64,000 nt of DNA from Nodosilinea sp. LEGE 06152 (GTDB lineage Bacteria; Cyanobacteriota; Cyanobacteriia; Phormidesmidales; Phormidesmidaceae): assembly GCF_015207525.1 (NCBI RefSeq), contig NZ_JADEWR010000010.1, forward strand, positions 75,305 to 139,304, in the 5' to 3' direction. Under the pieces are notes generated by a model. The model did no database searches and was not told the origin of the DNA. It saw nothing but the letters and a program-made list of their open reading frames with translations. Numbering within the stretch: position 1 is the stretch's first letter; each line of letters starts with the position of its first letter. The position numbers and the translations under genes were made by a program. Positions 8,414 to 15,985 of the stretch are shown here, in pieces.

Positions 8414-8929
8414 TTAATAATCAGAGTCATTTATATAAGCAATTTGGCTTGTTGGAGAATAAAACAATATGACGTAGTCGTTATCCTTCCAGTAGCATTG
8501 TCCCCCGACTAAGTCTAACGGTTTCCACCAATCTGCTGGAGGGAACCAACTGTCTTCAGATAACTGATGTCTACGTTCAGCTAATCGCTGGATACAATGG
8601 TTATTCGTAGTAGAGACTAGTTCCATTCGCTGAACAAACTGCTCAACATTCGATGAGTTCGCATTAAAGCGGCAGGAGTAGGAATGACTCGAAACTACTC
8701 CATTAGTGCGGCAGCGGAGATCATGTACAGCTCCGATAAGATGCGGATATGGATAATTAATGTGAAACCCAACATAGGTTGGAATCGTACGACCTGAATT
8801 TAGCAGATATGGAACAGCGAAGTAGAAGAGAAGCAGAAAATCAACGAAGCAGAAAACAGGTAAAGTAACCACAAAAGCAATGAGTAATCCACGTCGAATG
8901 AAACCTGGATGTCTCAGTAATCGTGCCAT
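8414..8929 (-). CDS. hypothetical membrane protein, 171 aa
   Basis: One long transmembrane segment lies near the N-terminus (about residues 14-41, LLIAFVVTLPVFCFVDFLLL). A soluble domain follows with five cysteines and many aromatic residues (HINYPYPHLIGAVHDLRC; WFPPADWWKPLDLVGGQCYW). The ribosome site AAGAGGAAG is well placed before the ATG, which supports the start. The soluble part would face the periplasm or lumen, where cysteines could form disulfides. I do not recognise the family. The gene is clearly AT-richer than the core genes, which fits acquisition by transfer. Confidence 0.62.
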   Translation of the reverse strand: MARLLRHPGFIRRGLLIAFVVTLPVFCFVDFLLLFYFAVPYLLNSGRTIPTYVGFHINYPYPHLIGAVHDLRCRTNGVVSSHSYSCRFNANSSNVEQFVQRMELVSTTNNHCIQRLAERRHQLSEDSWFPPADWWKPLDLVGGQCYWKDNDYVILFYSPTSQIAYINDSDY

Positions 8930-8975
8930 TGCAACTTCCTCTTTAGAATTTAGAGAACTGGCATTTGGTTGTAAA

Positions 8976-9045
8976 AGTTAGTAGGTTGGGTTGAGCTAGC
9001 GTTCGCGCAGCGTCTCCCTTAGGAGAAAACCCAATAGCCACCGTT
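8976..9045 (+). repeat. GTAGGTTGGGTTGAGCTAGC repeat interrupted by mini-element
   Basis: The 26-base left part, AAGTTAGTAGG then TTGGGTTGAGCTAGC, is identical to 10484-10509. There it is followed directly by TCAACCCAATC. Here the same joint is split by about 27 bases starting GTTCGCGCAGCGTCTCC before AACCCAAT resumes. The 10.5-kb copy therefore serves as an empty site. Confidence 0.78.
9000..9026 (+). mobile_element. very small dispersed element (SDR-like), copy 1
   Basis: About 27 bases: GTTCGCGCAGCGTCTCC, a four-base loop and GGAGA, with TCTCC and GGAGA able to pair. It sits inside another repeat that exists without it at 10.5 kb. Size and behaviour match the small dispersed repeats described in Nostoc-type cyanobacteria. 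Related copies are at 10972-10994 and, reversed, at 59714-59739. Confidence 0.68.
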
Positions 9046-9100
9046 AATTTAGCATTATGCAACACCACGGTGAATTGAGATGAGTTCTTTTGGGGTTTTT

Positions 9101-9146
9101 GGGTTTCCTTCGTCAACTCAACCTGTAGGGGATCTGCGATCGCTTC
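9101..9146 (+). repeat. dispersed repeat A, copy 3
   Basis: GGGTTTCCTTCGTCAACTCA followed by GGGGATCTGCGATCGCTTC, matching 7461-7510 over most of its length. Confidence 0.75.
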
Positions 9147-9385
9147 ACAACTTTCTGCCAACAGCGTCGAAATCACTTCGTTATAATAAGAGCTATCCCC
9201 CTAAAAACCATGAGCTAGTAGGTCGATTTTGATTGCGTCCCTGAATATTTGCACAAATACAGAGTTGGTCACAAAACATTTTCGGTGGGGTCAGTCCTAG
9301 CGATCGAACTTTGACTATTACCTAGAATGCCTATGTTTCTACTTTCAGCACATCTCTTTTTTGTGATCAAAGTGTGTAGGTTTGG

Positions 9386-9964
9386 TCATGTAGCGTTTTG
9401 AGCTAACTGCTTTAATATTTTTTCAACTTCTCGCGGATTTCGAACTCCCAAAAATCCTATCTCTTCAGTTCTTGGATCTCCATCGTTATCTCTCCAATGC
9501 CGAATCACAATAACTACATCACCTGTTCCATCTGCTCTTTCCTTTCGGTATACATTTGTTAATTGCTCAGGCGGATAACTTCTAATAGTCGTAGACCAGC
9601 CACCCTGAATAGAGATAGCCCGCTGATCTGTAACCAAGTAAACTGTTTTTCGTACCGCTTTCCATGTCCATATAGGACCAGATATTATTCCAAAACCGAT
9701 TAGTACGAAAGGTATACCGAAAAGAGCAAACAGATACTCCGGTTGTAAACCTGCTTGTAAATTAGGGAGTTTAAACCCCAATGCTCCCCAAATCCAAAAT
9801 ATGGCAAAGCTAGTCCAGGGAATACCAAACAAAGCACTTACAATGAAGGATGCTGTGATCAACTGCGGCACAGGCTGGTCAACCCATCTTATAACTTCTC
9901 CAGGTTGAAGCTCGTTATCTATTTGTTTGCGGACTTCTTTTGGTATACGCGAGTTGCTTAGCAT
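9386..9964 (-). CDS. PH-like (bPH2-type) membrane protein
   Basis: A 192-residue protein with an N-terminal soluble helix (IDNELQPGEVIRWVDQP), two transmembrane segments at about residues 33-60 and 77-104, and a C-terminal beta-rich domain beginning KTVYLVTDQRAISIQGGWST and continuing RSYPPEQLTNV. This layout, with the LQPGE start and YxVTDQR motif, matches bacterial PH-domain membrane proteins of unknown function. It probably sits in the cytoplasmic membrane. It lies alone in the accessory patch and is AT-richer than core genes. Confidence 0.7.
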   Translation of the reverse strand: MLSNSRIPKEVRKQIDNELQPGEVIRWVDQPVPQLITASFIVSALFGIPWTSFAIFWIWGALGFKLPNLQAGLQPEYLFALFGIPFVLIGFGIISGPIWTWKAVRKTVYLVTDQRAISIQGGWSTTIRSYPPEQLTNVYRKERADGTGDVVIVIRHWRDNDGDPRTEEIGFLGVRNPREVEKILKQLAQNAT

Positions 9965-10315
9965 AACGGGTTCTTGGCTTGATAGAAACCTTTACGAGAA
10001 AGGACATAGATAGCCTTTGAAACTAACGTTCCCCTTTACCCGATGCTAGTAACCTATTGAACTTAACTCACTGTCTCGATACAGCCTGTGTGCAATGGAC
10101 TTGCGATGTAGAGATTTCGTACCTTGCTACCCCATCTATAGCCCCAAGGCCACTTAACCTTTACCCCAGCAGACAGATTTGACACATTATTCCAACCAAA
10201 AACCTAAGTAGCCCAACGTTCCCAATTACCTGCGTAGATCACCTTGAACTCTTGCCGATAACCTCTCGGCGGTCGGTGTGCACTGAGGTTGTTAGCTTGC
10301 TGTTAATGATGGTAA
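9965..10315. other. spacer, nothing recognised
   Basis: About 350 bases between the PH-like gene and a gene remnant. I see no gene, RNA or strong hairpin. It should hold the promoter of the PH-like gene. Confidence 0.5.
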
Positions 10316-10486
10316 CTAGCTAGCATTGATTTGACGCAGCATGGTTTCAAACGCCTTTAAATTGTGAACCTGCTTAAATCCCATTTCCTTGGTTTGCACA
10401 TCTTCGTCATAGTCTTTCGACTGATGGGTATAAACAATGATGTCACTGTTTCCATCCTTATTCTCACGCCGCAAGATAACTCTAAG
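10316..10486 (-). pseudogene. 3' remnant of an unidentified gene
   Basis: On the minus strand 57 codons are open, from a stop at 10487-10489 to a TAG at 10316-10318, with no good start. The translation has protein-like character (ENKDGNSDIIVYTHQSKDYD, then KEMGFKQVHNLKAFETMLRQ) and is a likely C-terminal end. The open region begins almost exactly where a dispersed repeat starts (10484), so the 5' part seems to have been replaced or cut off by that repeat. The family is not recognised. The opposite-strand 120-codon frame (10364-10726) crosses the repeat and is judged a shadow. Confidence 0.4.
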
Positions 10487-10545
10487 TTAGTAGGTTGGGT
10501 TGAGCTAGCTCAACCCAATCTACAGGAAATCTGCGATCGCTCTCC
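10484..10545 (+). repeat. GTAGGTTGGGTTGAGCTAGC repeat, uninterrupted copy, fused to repeat A end
   Basis: TTGGGTTGAGCTAGCTCAAC is itself a near-palindrome (TTGGGTTGAGC / GCTCAACCCAA). It continues into CTACAGGAAATCTGCGATCG, the right end of repeat A. It is the uninterrupted counterpart of 8976-9045. Confidence 0.75.
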
Positions 10546-10824
10546 CTCCATGCATTTCTTGCACCCTACAGTTGACGGCGATCGCTTGCACCACTATCAT
10601 CATCCATTAAGCCGTTCAGCAGAGCGGTGGTTACGCAGAACTCGAAAATCTTGGCGCTGTCTGAAGGTGGTGGCACACCAACAGACAGCTAACCCCGCAA
10701 ATCTTGCACGCAGATTGCGAGGCTAAAGTCCATCGTACCCTAGCCCCCTCAGTTTGCAATTCAAGCGTGGGTGGCTGGGGTTTTCGCGTTCTGTCTTCCT
10801 AAACCACAACTGGAGACAGAACCG
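10487..10824. other. spacer between remnant and frameshifted gene
   Basis: Apart from the repeat at 10484-10545 I see nothing definite. The open frames here carry no recognisable protein features. Confidence 0.45.
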
Positions 10825-11216
10825 ATGTTTGAATATCTCGAACCCGATGCCAGCGACGATCAAGGGACTGAGTCCTTACCGCTGCCGCCATCTGGAGCCA
10901 TTAATAAAAGCACCCGATCCCCAAACCCCGAAAAAGTGCGCCATATGCTCTACGGCAGCTTGGCCGCCATCGTTCGCGAAGCGTCTCCGGAACGGAGAAC
11001 CGCACCATCAAAATCCTCCACGCCCTTGGCTACACCGACCCCAACGACTGGAGCGACCCCATTCCTGTGCGGCCTGGCACAGCGGTGGATGACACAACCC
11101 GGTCGCTTCGACTCCGCTCAGCGACCGGAGCCGAAGCGACCGGAGTCGAGATGCCAGCAGTGAGCGGAGCCGAACTGTGGATGGCGATCGCCACCAAAAC
11201 CGTGCTGATTGAGTAA
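10825..11216 (+). pseudogene. small unknown gene frameshifted by a mini-element insertion
   Basis: The ATG at 10825 has a good ribosome site (GGAG, 9 bases before) and encodes MFEYLEPDASDD then NPEKVRHMLYGSLAAI up to 10971. The same protein appears to continue in another frame from about 10995: ENRTIKILHALGYTDPNDWS then a GAELWMAIATKTVLIE end and a TAA at 11214. Between them lie about 23 bases, GTTCGCGAAGCGTCTCC plus GGAACG, matching the mini-element at 9000-9026. Removing them rejoins the frames as AAI-ENRTIKIL. A second repeat (CTTCGACTCCGCTCAG, about 11106-11121) lies in the C-terminal part but keeps the frame. The family is unknown. The gene is probably inactivated. Confidence 0.6.
10972..10994 (+). 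mobile_element. very small dispersed element (SDR-like), copy 2, inside a gene
   Basis: GTTCGCGAAGCGTCTCC plus six bases. It shares GTTCGCG-AGCGTCTCC with the copy at 9000-9026 and has TCTCC/GGAGA arms. Its 23-base length breaks the reading frame of the host gene. Confidence 0.65.
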
Positions 11217-11586
11217 AGCCCTCGCCCCCGATGGCCTACCCATTGCTGTCGGGGGCTGCGATCGCCATTCTTAAGCACACTGCGATCGATTCCTCTGCAC
11301 TGGTATGTCGTTCCTTTGCACTAGCCTGCCGTTACTCTGTAATGGCTCCCCGTTTTTTTGTAGTAGCCTACCGTTTCTGGGTAGCGGCCTCTCGTTACTC
11401 TGCACCGGCCTGCCGTTACCCCATAACCGCCTGTCGTTACTCTGTACCAGCCCCTTGTTCCTTTGCACCAACCTGCCGTTTCTTTATGTCGGCCTGCCGT
11501 TACTTCTTACCACTACGCCCAAATTCCCCTCAAGCCCGTGTGCGCGATTGCCCAGGGGTAACACCTTGCTATACAGATGTAGAGAA
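11217..11586. other. region of 21-bp tandem repeats
   Basis: Mostly the tandem array at 11306-11515. Both strands can be read as seven-residue repeats because the unit length is a multiple of three. Neither reading has a convincing gene start, so no CDS is called. Confidence 0.6.
11306..11515. repeat. array of ten 21-bp tandem repeats
   Basis: Ten consecutive 21-base units with strong core conservation (CCGTT near the start, GCC at the end) and scattered substitutions; a weaker eleventh unit precedes them at 11285. Read on the minus strand the units give the heptapeptide N-G-R-P-V-Q-S with variants (for example NGRLVQR, NERPLPR), but a TAA interrupts this frame in the ninth unit. Read on the plus strand they give A-C-R-Y-S-V-x with an aromatic residue always after the arginine, open over 141 codons (11231-11656). 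No length slippage is seen between units. Confidence 0.85.
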
Positions 11587-12264
11587 CTACACGCTCTGGT
11601 TGCCCTTTCGGTTGTGGAGTCGGGTGAGAGAAATTCGCGCCGACTCGGCTACCTGAAACTGGGAGTCTTTTTCGAGGTAGCGTAGGGCTGGTTCGGTTTT
11701 GGGCGTGGGCAAATGGCCCAGAGCCTCAGCCAATCGCTGGCGCACCAGCCAGTCTTCCGACTGAGCAAACTTGAGGATCTCATCGACCGCATCTAGGTCG
11801 CCAATTTCGCCAACAGCCGCGATCGCCGCCTGCTGCATCACCGTCTCTTCACTCTGCAAAGCCTGCATCAGCACATCGTGGGCACGCGGGTCTTTCAAGT
11901 TACCCAACGAAACCGCTGCGCTAAATCTCACCAGCCAGTCAGTATCTTCGTAAAACGCCCGCACCAAAGGCCCAAACGCGCGCTGATCTTCTAAATAGCC
12001 CAGCGCCCCCGCTGCGTCGGCCCGAATGCCGTAGTCGGGGTCGGTTGTGAGCAGGTTAACCAAAATATCGAAGGACTCTTCATCGGGCTTGATTCCCAGG
12101 GCAAACACCGCCATTGAGCGAATTTGCAGATTTTTGTCGTCTAGAGCCTGCCGAATCAAAGGTGCCGCCTGGGCCGCAGGCACATCTCGCAGCGAAGCCA
12201 GGGCCAGCATGCGGTCTTTGGAGTCTTCACTCTTGAGCTGAGCGGAAATCTGCTCTAAATCCAT
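11587..12264 (-). CDS. HEAT-repeat protein (PBS-lyase-like repeats)
   Basis: A 225-residue all-helical protein built of about six HEAT/PBS-lyase-type repeats of roughly 31 residues, each with a pattern like IRADAAGALGYLEDQRAFGP or VRFSAAVSLGNLKDPRAHDV. It is soluble with no signal peptide. Such repeats form a curved scaffold for protein binding. In cyanobacteria related proteins act in phycobilisome work (CpcE/F, NblB) or iron-sulfur assembly (IaiH). The short length and start MDLEQISAQLKSED remind me of the IaiH-like group, but I cannot separate these from sequence alone. Confidence 0.82.
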   Translation of the reverse strand: MDLEQISAQLKSEDSKDRMLALASLRDVPAAQAAPLIRQALDDKNLQIRSMAVFALGIKPDEESFDILVNLLTTDPDYGIRADAAGALGYLEDQRAFGPLVRAFYEDTDWLVRFSAAVSLGNLKDPRAHDVLMQALQSEETVMQQAAIAAVGEIGDLDAVDEILKFAQSEDWLVRQRLAEALGHLPTPKTEPALRYLEKDSQFQVAESARISLTRLHNRKGNQSV

Positions 12265-12346
12265 GGGAAAGGTGCACTATGAACGGTCTTCTTCAGTATA
12301 GAGAGGTTGAGCTAGTGCAGTGCCAAGACTAAAAATTGGGGTTCCC

Positions 12347-12423
12347 GCAGGTTGGGCGAAACGCAGTGGAACCCAACAGCAGTGAGCCTTGTTAGGTTCT
12401 GCTGGCACGCCACCCAACCTACA
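12347..12423 (-). repeat. GGTTGGGTGGC dispersed repeat, copy 1
   Basis: On the minus strand it reads GTAGGTTGGGTGGCGTGCCA then CAGAACCTAACAAGGC and CACTGCTGTTGGGTT. The spacer at 59665-59760 has the same order of blocks in the plus direction but contains an extra mini-element. The ends are inverted, GGTTGGG against CCCAACC. Confidence 0.7.
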
Positions 12424-12501
12424 AATGTAGGATTGCCAGACCACTAGTGGGGTGATGTGGATGAGCGGATGAGGTCATCTACCCATCCACCCATCTACCC
12501 C

Positions 12502-13152
12502 CTACCGCTTCCGCAGTCGCCCAAAATGCTCTTCCCCCTGCCGTGAGGGAATGGAGTTCGTTACCGGCTCTAGGGTGATGATTTCAAAGTGGGGTTCAAA
12601 CAGCTGGCGCACTTCGGCGGCGGTGGTGCCAAAGGGGGGGCCACCGGAGCGCTGGTGGGTAAAGAATACGGCCAGCAGTTCGCCAGCGGGCACTAGCAGA
12701 TTGGCTACCAGCTCCACGTAGGCGGGGCGCAGGCTGGGGTCGATCGCGCAGAAGCAGGTGTGCTCGATGGCGTAGTCAAACTGCCCGGCGTACTCCGGCA
12801 GCAGGTCAAAAATGTCCCGCTGGAGCGGTTGTAGAGCCAGGGTTTGGGCCTGTTCTTGTAGCGCTTGAATGGCTGATGGGGCAAAGTCTACGGCGGTGAC
12901 TGCAAAGCCGTGTCGGGCAAACCAGACGGCATCATGGCCGCGTCCGGCTCCGAGCACAATGGCCGAGCCTGGCTTGGGCGCGTCAGCAGATTCTAGCAGG
13001 GTTCTAAAGGCTGGAGCCGGGTGGCCCAAGTCCCAGCGGGGGGTGCCTGTCTGGTAGCGCTCTTCCCAGGCGGTAGAACTTAGGGGTGATGGGGGTTGTG
13101 CGGTCACGGGTAGCTCCGGTGTATGCTCGGCAGTGGTGTACAGATCTTTCAA
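12502..13152 (-). CDS. TPMT-family SAM-dependent methyltransferase
   Basis: A 216-residue class I methyltransferase of the thiopurine/thiol methyltransferase family. Family marks are WEERYQTGTPRWDLGHPAPA near residue 30-50, the SAM-binding motif IVLGAGRGHDAVWFARHGFA, the acidic strand-2 end VTAVDFAP and the segment IEHTCFCAIDP typical of TPMT-like proteins. Such enzymes methylate small thiols, selenols, halides or similar compounds. The actual substrate here is not known. It is divergent from the LD-carboxypeptidase gene with starts only about 10 bases apart, so the two promoters must overlap the opposite coding ends. Confidence 0.85.
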   Translation of the reverse strand: MKDLYTTAEHTPELPVTAQPPSPLSSTAWEERYQTGTPRWDLGHPAPAFRTLLESADAPKPGSAIVLGAGRGHDAVWFARHGFAVTAVDFAPSAIQALQEQAQTLALQPLQRDIFDLLPEYAGQFDYAIEHTCFCAIDPSLRPAYVELVANLLVPAGELLAVFFTHQRSGGPPFGTTAAEVRQLFEPHFEIITLEPVTNSIPSRQGEEHFGRLRKR

Positions 13153-13162
13153 GGTAGCGCGT

Positions 13163-14203
13163 ATGCGGCGGCGACAGCTATTGGGCGGACTGGGGGTAGC
13201 AACGGCGGGAATGACGCTAGGACAGCGGGCAGTTCAGGCCCAGAGACGGCCTACCCTGCTGCCGCCGCGCCTGCGAGAGGGCGACGAGGTGGGCATCGTT
13301 AGCCCGGCGGGGGCCACGTTTGAGCGCGATCGCCTCGATTTGGTAATCGACGCCGTTAAGGCGCTGGGCTTTGTGCCCCGCGTAGGCCCCCACGCCCTAG
13401 CTCGCTATGGCTACCTGGCCGGCACCGATGCCGAACGCGTCACCGATGTTAACGACATGTTTGCCGATCCGGCCATTAAAGCGCTGCTGCCGGTGCGCGG
13501 CGACTGGGGCAGCGCCCGCATTCTGCCCTACCTCAACTACGACACCATTCGCGCTAACCCCAAGGTGCTGATTGGCTTTAGCGATATCTCGGCCCTGCTG
13601 CTGGGCGTTTATGCCCAAACTGGATTAGTCACCTTTCATGGCCCCCACGGCCTTACTGCGTGGCGGGCCGACCAGGTGGAGCCACTGCGCCAAATTCTCA
13701 TGGAGGGCGCAGCGCTGACCTACACCAATCCGCTGCTGGGGGCCGACCAAGACCGCTTAATGCGCGACCAGGGACGGATTCAGACCATTACCGCTGGCCG
13801 GGTTACTGGGCCGCTGATGGGTGGCAACCTGTCGGTGGTTTCTAGCATTGTCGGGTCGCCCTACCTGCCCGATCCTAGCGGGGCCATTTTGTTTTTAGAA
13901 GACGTAGGCGAACCGCCCTACCGAATCGATCGCATGCTGACGCAGCTCAAGCTGGCCGGGGTGCTCGACAAGCTGGCCGGGTTTGTGTTTGGCCAGTGCA
14001 CTGCCTGCGGCCCTGGCTCGGGCTACGGATCGCTCACCCTGGAAGACATTCTGAACGACCACGTTCGGCACCTGGGCATACCGGCCTACGCGGGCGCGTG
14101 GATTGGCCATGTAGAGCCAATGTGGACGCTGCCCATCGGCGGCCTGGTGACAATGGATGCGACCACTGGCACCCTGCAAATGCAGAGCCCGGCTGTCGCC
14201 TAG
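13163..14203 (+). CDS. LD-carboxypeptidase (peptidase S66), Tat-type signal
   Basis: A 346-residue S66 peptidase, an enzyme that removes the terminal D-alanine from tetrapeptides in peptidoglycan recycling. The start MRRRQLLGGLGVATAGMTLG is a twin-arginine-like signal, so the enzyme is likely exported folded. The core motifs are VGIVSPAG, the Ser nucleophile region PVRGDWGSARILPYL, LFLEDVGEPPYRIDRML with the catalytic Glu, and HVEPMWTLPIGG carrying the His. I chose ATG 13163 because the upstream ATG (13133) lies before the twin-arginine segment and overlaps the divergent gene. A tatA gene is present at 25.1 kb. Confidence 0.87.
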   Translation: MRRRQLLGGLGVATAGMTLGQRAVQAQRRPTLLPPRLREGDEVGIVSPAGATFERDRLDLVIDAVKALGFVPRVGPHALARYGYLAGTDAERVTDVNDMFADPAIKALLPVRGDWGSARILPYLNYDTIRANPKVLIGFSDISALLLGVYAQTGLVTFHGPHGLTAWRADQVEPLRQILMEGAALTYTNPLLGADQDRLMRDQGRIQTITAGRVTGPLMGGNLSVVSSIVGSPYLPDPSGAILFLEDVGEPPYRIDRMLTQLKLAGVLDKLAGFVFGQCTACGPGSGYGSLTLEDILNDHVRHLGIPAYAGAWIGHVEPMWTLPIGGLVTMDATTGTLQMQSPAVA

Positions 14204-14225
14204 GCCAGGTCGAAGAGGGGCGAAG

Positions 14226-15848
14226 CTAAGAGGTCGGGGGCGGCGTGAGCTGCACCAGGTCGGAGGGGGCAAACTGGCCCGTTTCGATCGCGGCCGTTTG
14301 CCAACCGGGGGGCACGGTGTTGAGCAGCGCTGGTGAGGGCTTAAGCAGAAACAGGGTGGTTTGAGGCTGAGCCTCAAGCACGGTTTGAAGGCTATCTGGC
14401 GCAGGCATGGTTGTTTGGGGCAGCAGCCACAGCGCCGTATCGGGCTGGAGGTAGTGGCTGAGCGACAGGGCTTCTCCCATGGCAATGCCGCTGGCCCCCA
14501 GCAGCACGGTCGGTTTTGGCACCTGGTTAAGGTAGTTGGCGACGTGAATATTGGAGTAGCCCACGGTCTTGTTCCACCAGGTCAGGGCGCGGTTGTTGGC
14601 CACGCCAGAGGCTGTTCCCACGGTCAACAGCAGGGCCAGCAGCGTTGCGCCCAGGGCTTTAAAGCTTTTCTGAGGTGCGGTTAGCCAGTGGACTAGCAGG
14701 GGTGCGATCGCCAATGGCAGCAGCACCAGCGACGGAAAAAAGTACCGCGTAGTGCCTGAGAACTGGCTACCCCGCACCACATCGCCGCCAATCAGCACCA
14801 GGGGTGGCACCAGCAAACCACAGCTCAAAAACAGCGCCAGCGATCGCGGCTGGGTGTGCCAAATGTGCCTCAGCCCCAGCCCTACTACTAGCAGCACCAG
14901 GGCAGGGCCGAACAGGGTAAACGGGTGGCTCAACGGAGCATTAAAATCGACCACCATAGAACTGTAGTGCAGTCCCCAAAACTGGGCCAAATACGCTAGG
15001 GGCCTGGGTTCGTTGGCCCAGGCCGTGACGGCTCGCAGCCGCCCCCACTGCTGCACGATCACCCACAGCCAGGGGGCAAACAGCCCCAGACCCAGCCCAT
15101 TGGCGAGCATGAACCCCATCCAGGCTTTTGGTGCAGGCCACTTTTGATCGGGCTTGAGCCAGGCCCTAGAGCCGACCTGGCTGAGGACAACATAGGCTCC
15201 ATGACTCAAGCCCAGCAGCACCGTCATTAGCGAGCCGTACCAGGCTAGCCCCAGGGCCAGTCCGTAGGCGATCCAGGCTGAGGTTGTGCCCCGCTCCATC
15301 GCTCGTATCAGACTGCCGTGGGCCAGCAGCAGCCCCACCGCCCACAGGGTATATTCCCGTGCTTCCTGGCTATAGATTAGCTGTAGGGGGGCCACCGCCA
15401 GCAGGGCTACGGCTACCCAGGCGATCGCAGGCGAAGCCGGAAACAGCAGTCGCCCCAGCCAAAACATTACCGCGATCGCGATCGCCCCAAATATTGCCGC
15501 GATCGCTCTGTACCCGGCCACCGATGCGCCAAACAGTCGGCCCCAGCCGTGGGCCAGCAGATAGTAAAGCGGCGGGTGCTCGGGGTTGTTGGCTAGAGCA
15601 ATCCAGCTGTTCGCCAGCGATGGCTCGGGCGGCATTTGTTGGTAGCGCAGTAGCTCGGCCGCCGTTAGATCGGGGCGATCGGTCGCGGCTTTTTCTACGG
15701 CGGGGCCGACATAGCCCGCCACCCGCAGACTGGTGTAGGCTTCGTCGTGCCAGTAAACCTTGCGATCTAAATGGGCAAAGCGCAGCACCAGGCCCAATGC
15801 TATAGCTGCGATCGCAACCCGTCTAACCCAAATTAAGCCCTGCGCCAA
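14226..15848 (-). CDS. family 39-type glycosyltransferase, multi-pass membrane protein
   Basis: A 540-residue protein with about 10 hydrophobic segments. Near the N-terminus is WHDEAYTSLRVAGY (residues about 34-47), whose acidic pair in the first periplasmic loop is the catalytic feature of PMT/ArnT-like polyprenyl-phosphate-sugar transferases, followed by EHPPLYYLLAHGWGRLFG. Members move a sugar from a lipid carrier to a protein, lipid or glycan on the outer face of the membrane. The acceptor cannot be predicted. The tail (about 390-540) is a soluble domain. It is convergent with the LD-carboxypeptidase gene, 22 bases apart. Confidence 0.82.
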   Translation of the reverse strand: MAQGLIWVRRVAIAAIALGLVLRFAHLDRKVYWHDEAYTSLRVAGYVGPAVEKAATDRPDLTAAELLRYQQMPPEPSLANSWIALANNPEHPPLYYLLAHGWGRLFGASVAGYRAIAAIFGAIAIAVMFWLGRLLFPASPAIAWVAVALLAVAPLQLIYSQEAREYTLWAVGLLLAHGSLIRAMERGTTSAWIAYGLALGLAWYGSLMTVLLGLSHGAYVVLSQVGSRAWLKPDQKWPAPKAWMGFMLANGLGLGLFAPWLWVIVQQWGRLRAVTAWANEPRPLAYLAQFWGLHYSSMVVDFNAPLSHPFTLFGPALVLLVVGLGLRHIWHTQPRSLALFLSCGLLVPPLVLIGGDVVRGSQFSGTTRYFFPSLVLLPLAIAPLLVHWLTAPQKSFKALGATLLALLLTVGTASGVANNRALTWWNKTVGYSNIHVANYLNQVPKPTVLLGASGIAMGEALSLSHYLQPDTALWLLPQTTMPAPDSLQTVLEAQPQTTLFLLKPSPALLNTVPPGWQTAAIETGQFAPSDLVQLTPPPTS

Positions 15849-15985
15849 CCCAGTTCTCCCTTGTGATCAGACACCGCCACATCAGTCACCATGCCGCAGG
15901 CCAGCCGCCGGTAACCGTAGCCCCTGCCACCAGGCAGCCCAACCAGACCGGGCAGCATCTCGAACAATAGTAGGCGGATAGAAGC

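Larger units (their letters stand above)
8930..9385. other. repeat-filled spacer
   Basis: Composed largely of dispersed repeats: a GTAGGTTGGGTTGAGCTAGC element at 8976-9045, interrupted by a mini-element (9000-9026), and repeat A copy 3 (9101-9146). A 77-codon open frame across it (8943-9176) is made of these repeats, so I do not call it a gene. Nothing is recognised in 9150-9385. Confidence 0.6.

Noticed and set aside
8943..9176. 77-codon open frame on the minus strand
   Set aside because: It is built almost entirely from dispersed repeats (GTAGGTTGGG element, mini-element and repeat A), with no family features.
10364..10726. 120-codon open frame on the plus strand
   Set aside because: It runs opposite a more protein-like remnant and through a dispersed repeat; the composition is not protein-like.
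11231..11656. 141-codon open frame through the 21-bp array, plus strand
   Set aside because: Any frame through a 21-bp array tends to stay open; its end overlaps the HEAT-protein gene on the other strand. Kept only as a repeat finding.
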